In this document: one piece after another, positions 21,938-22,166 of the stretch
Numbering within the stretch: the stretch's first letter is position 1
Layout: each line of letters begins with the position of its first letter
Made by a program: the position numbers and the translations under genes
Assembly: GCA_964467005.1 (NCBI GenBank)
Contig: CAYXPI010000047.1
Coordinates: 1-22,166 of the forward strand
DNA: 22,166 nucleotides
Direction: 5' to 3'
Origin: Thermohalobaculum sp964467005
GTDB taxonomy: Bacteria; Pseudomonadota; Alphaproteobacteria; Rhodobacterales; Rhodobacteraceae
Notes under the pieces: generated by a model
The model's input: only the letters and a program-made list of their open reading frames with translations
Told to the model about the DNA's origin: nothing
Database searches by the model: none

Positions 21938-22166
21938 ATGACCGCCACAACCCCCGCCACCGCCGCCCTTCTCGCCGTCGCCCTGGCCGGCACCGCCGCC
22001 GCCGACTGCACCGAGGTGACCTTCTCCGATGTCGGCTGGACCGACATCACCGCGACCACCGCGGCCACGGGCACCGTGCTCGAGGCGCTGGGCTACGAGG
22101 TGGATGTGAAGATCCTCTCCGTCCCCGTCACCTACGCGTCGCTGAAATCCGGGGATGTCGACGTCT
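21938..22166 (+). CDS. choX: Choline/betaine ABC transporter substrate-binding protein, N-terminal part only
   Basis: 76 complete codons before the window ends. Residues 1-22 are a Sec signal peptide (hydrophobic TAALLAVALAG, cut after AAA before DCTEV), so the protein is exported to the periplasm. The mature start CTEVTFSDVGWTDITATTAA followed by VLEALGYEVDVKILSVPVTY and ASLKSGDVDV closely matches ChoX, the high-affinity choline-binding protein of rhizobial and rhodobacterial ChoXWV transporters. Glycine betaine or another quaternary amine is possible, since the ligand residues lie outside the window. The ATG at 21938 follows GAGGGAGAG. Confidence 0.85.
   Translation, partial: MTATTPATAALLAVALAGTAAADCTEVTFSDVGWTDITATTAATGTVLEALGYEVDVKILSVPVTYASLKSGDVDV

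Overview
The window is about 70% GC chromosomal DNA with tightly packed genes on both strands. Protein sequences (MazG, GuaA, DsbB, DUF6456/DUF6477-type proteins, TadE/TadG set, MttB-family protein, ChoX-type binding protein) and two CtrA-like boxes in an AT-rich divergent promoter point to an alphaproteobacterium, most likely Rhodobacterales. I cannot name a genus. I saw no insertion sequence, phage gene, rRNA or CRISPR array.

Layout. 1-4278 (minus): enolase (C-terminus cut by the window edge), then an overlapping guaA > YdcF/DUF218 membrane protein > mazG operon. 4438-6006 (plus): a trimethylamine methyltransferase family protein without an in-frame amber codon, divergent from guaA. 6014-7579: a divergent pair, a small DUF6477-like protein (minus) and a helix-turn-helix/DUF6456 protein (plus), sharing an AT-rich promoter region. 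7613-8968 (plus): an AlkA-type DNA glycosylase and a serine carboxylesterase. 9099-9778: an HNH endonuclease with a recognisable promoter. 9784-10853 (minus): a YqaA/DedA-type membrane protein translationally coupled to dsbB. 10968-12026 (plus): a membrane-anchored YpfJ-like zinc peptidase homologue whose zinc site is broken. 12042-12187: tRNA-Leu(CAA) with its own promoter and hairpin. 12319-16331 (plus): a two-gene operon of unknown function, a 706-aa lipoprotein and a 625-aa protein with an HEXXGH metallopeptidase-like motif and five 10-residue repeats. 16625-20461 (plus): three Tad-type pseudopilin genes, the last carrying a large extra C-terminal extracellular-type domain. 20483-21784 (minus): a class III aminotransferase related to HemL, divergent from the start of a choline-binding ChoX-type gene that runs off the right edge.

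How they fit. guaA and mazG both handle nucleotides. The YqaA-like protein and DsbB are inner-membrane proteins. The Tad genes would supply minor pilins and a surface protein for a type IVc pilus whose machinery lies outside the window. The MttB-family protein and ChoX suggest use of quaternary amines, but they are 15 kb apart. The strongest candidate for something undescribed is the lipoprotein/HEXXGH operon at 12319-16331. The degenerate YpfJ-like protein and the TadG fusion come next.
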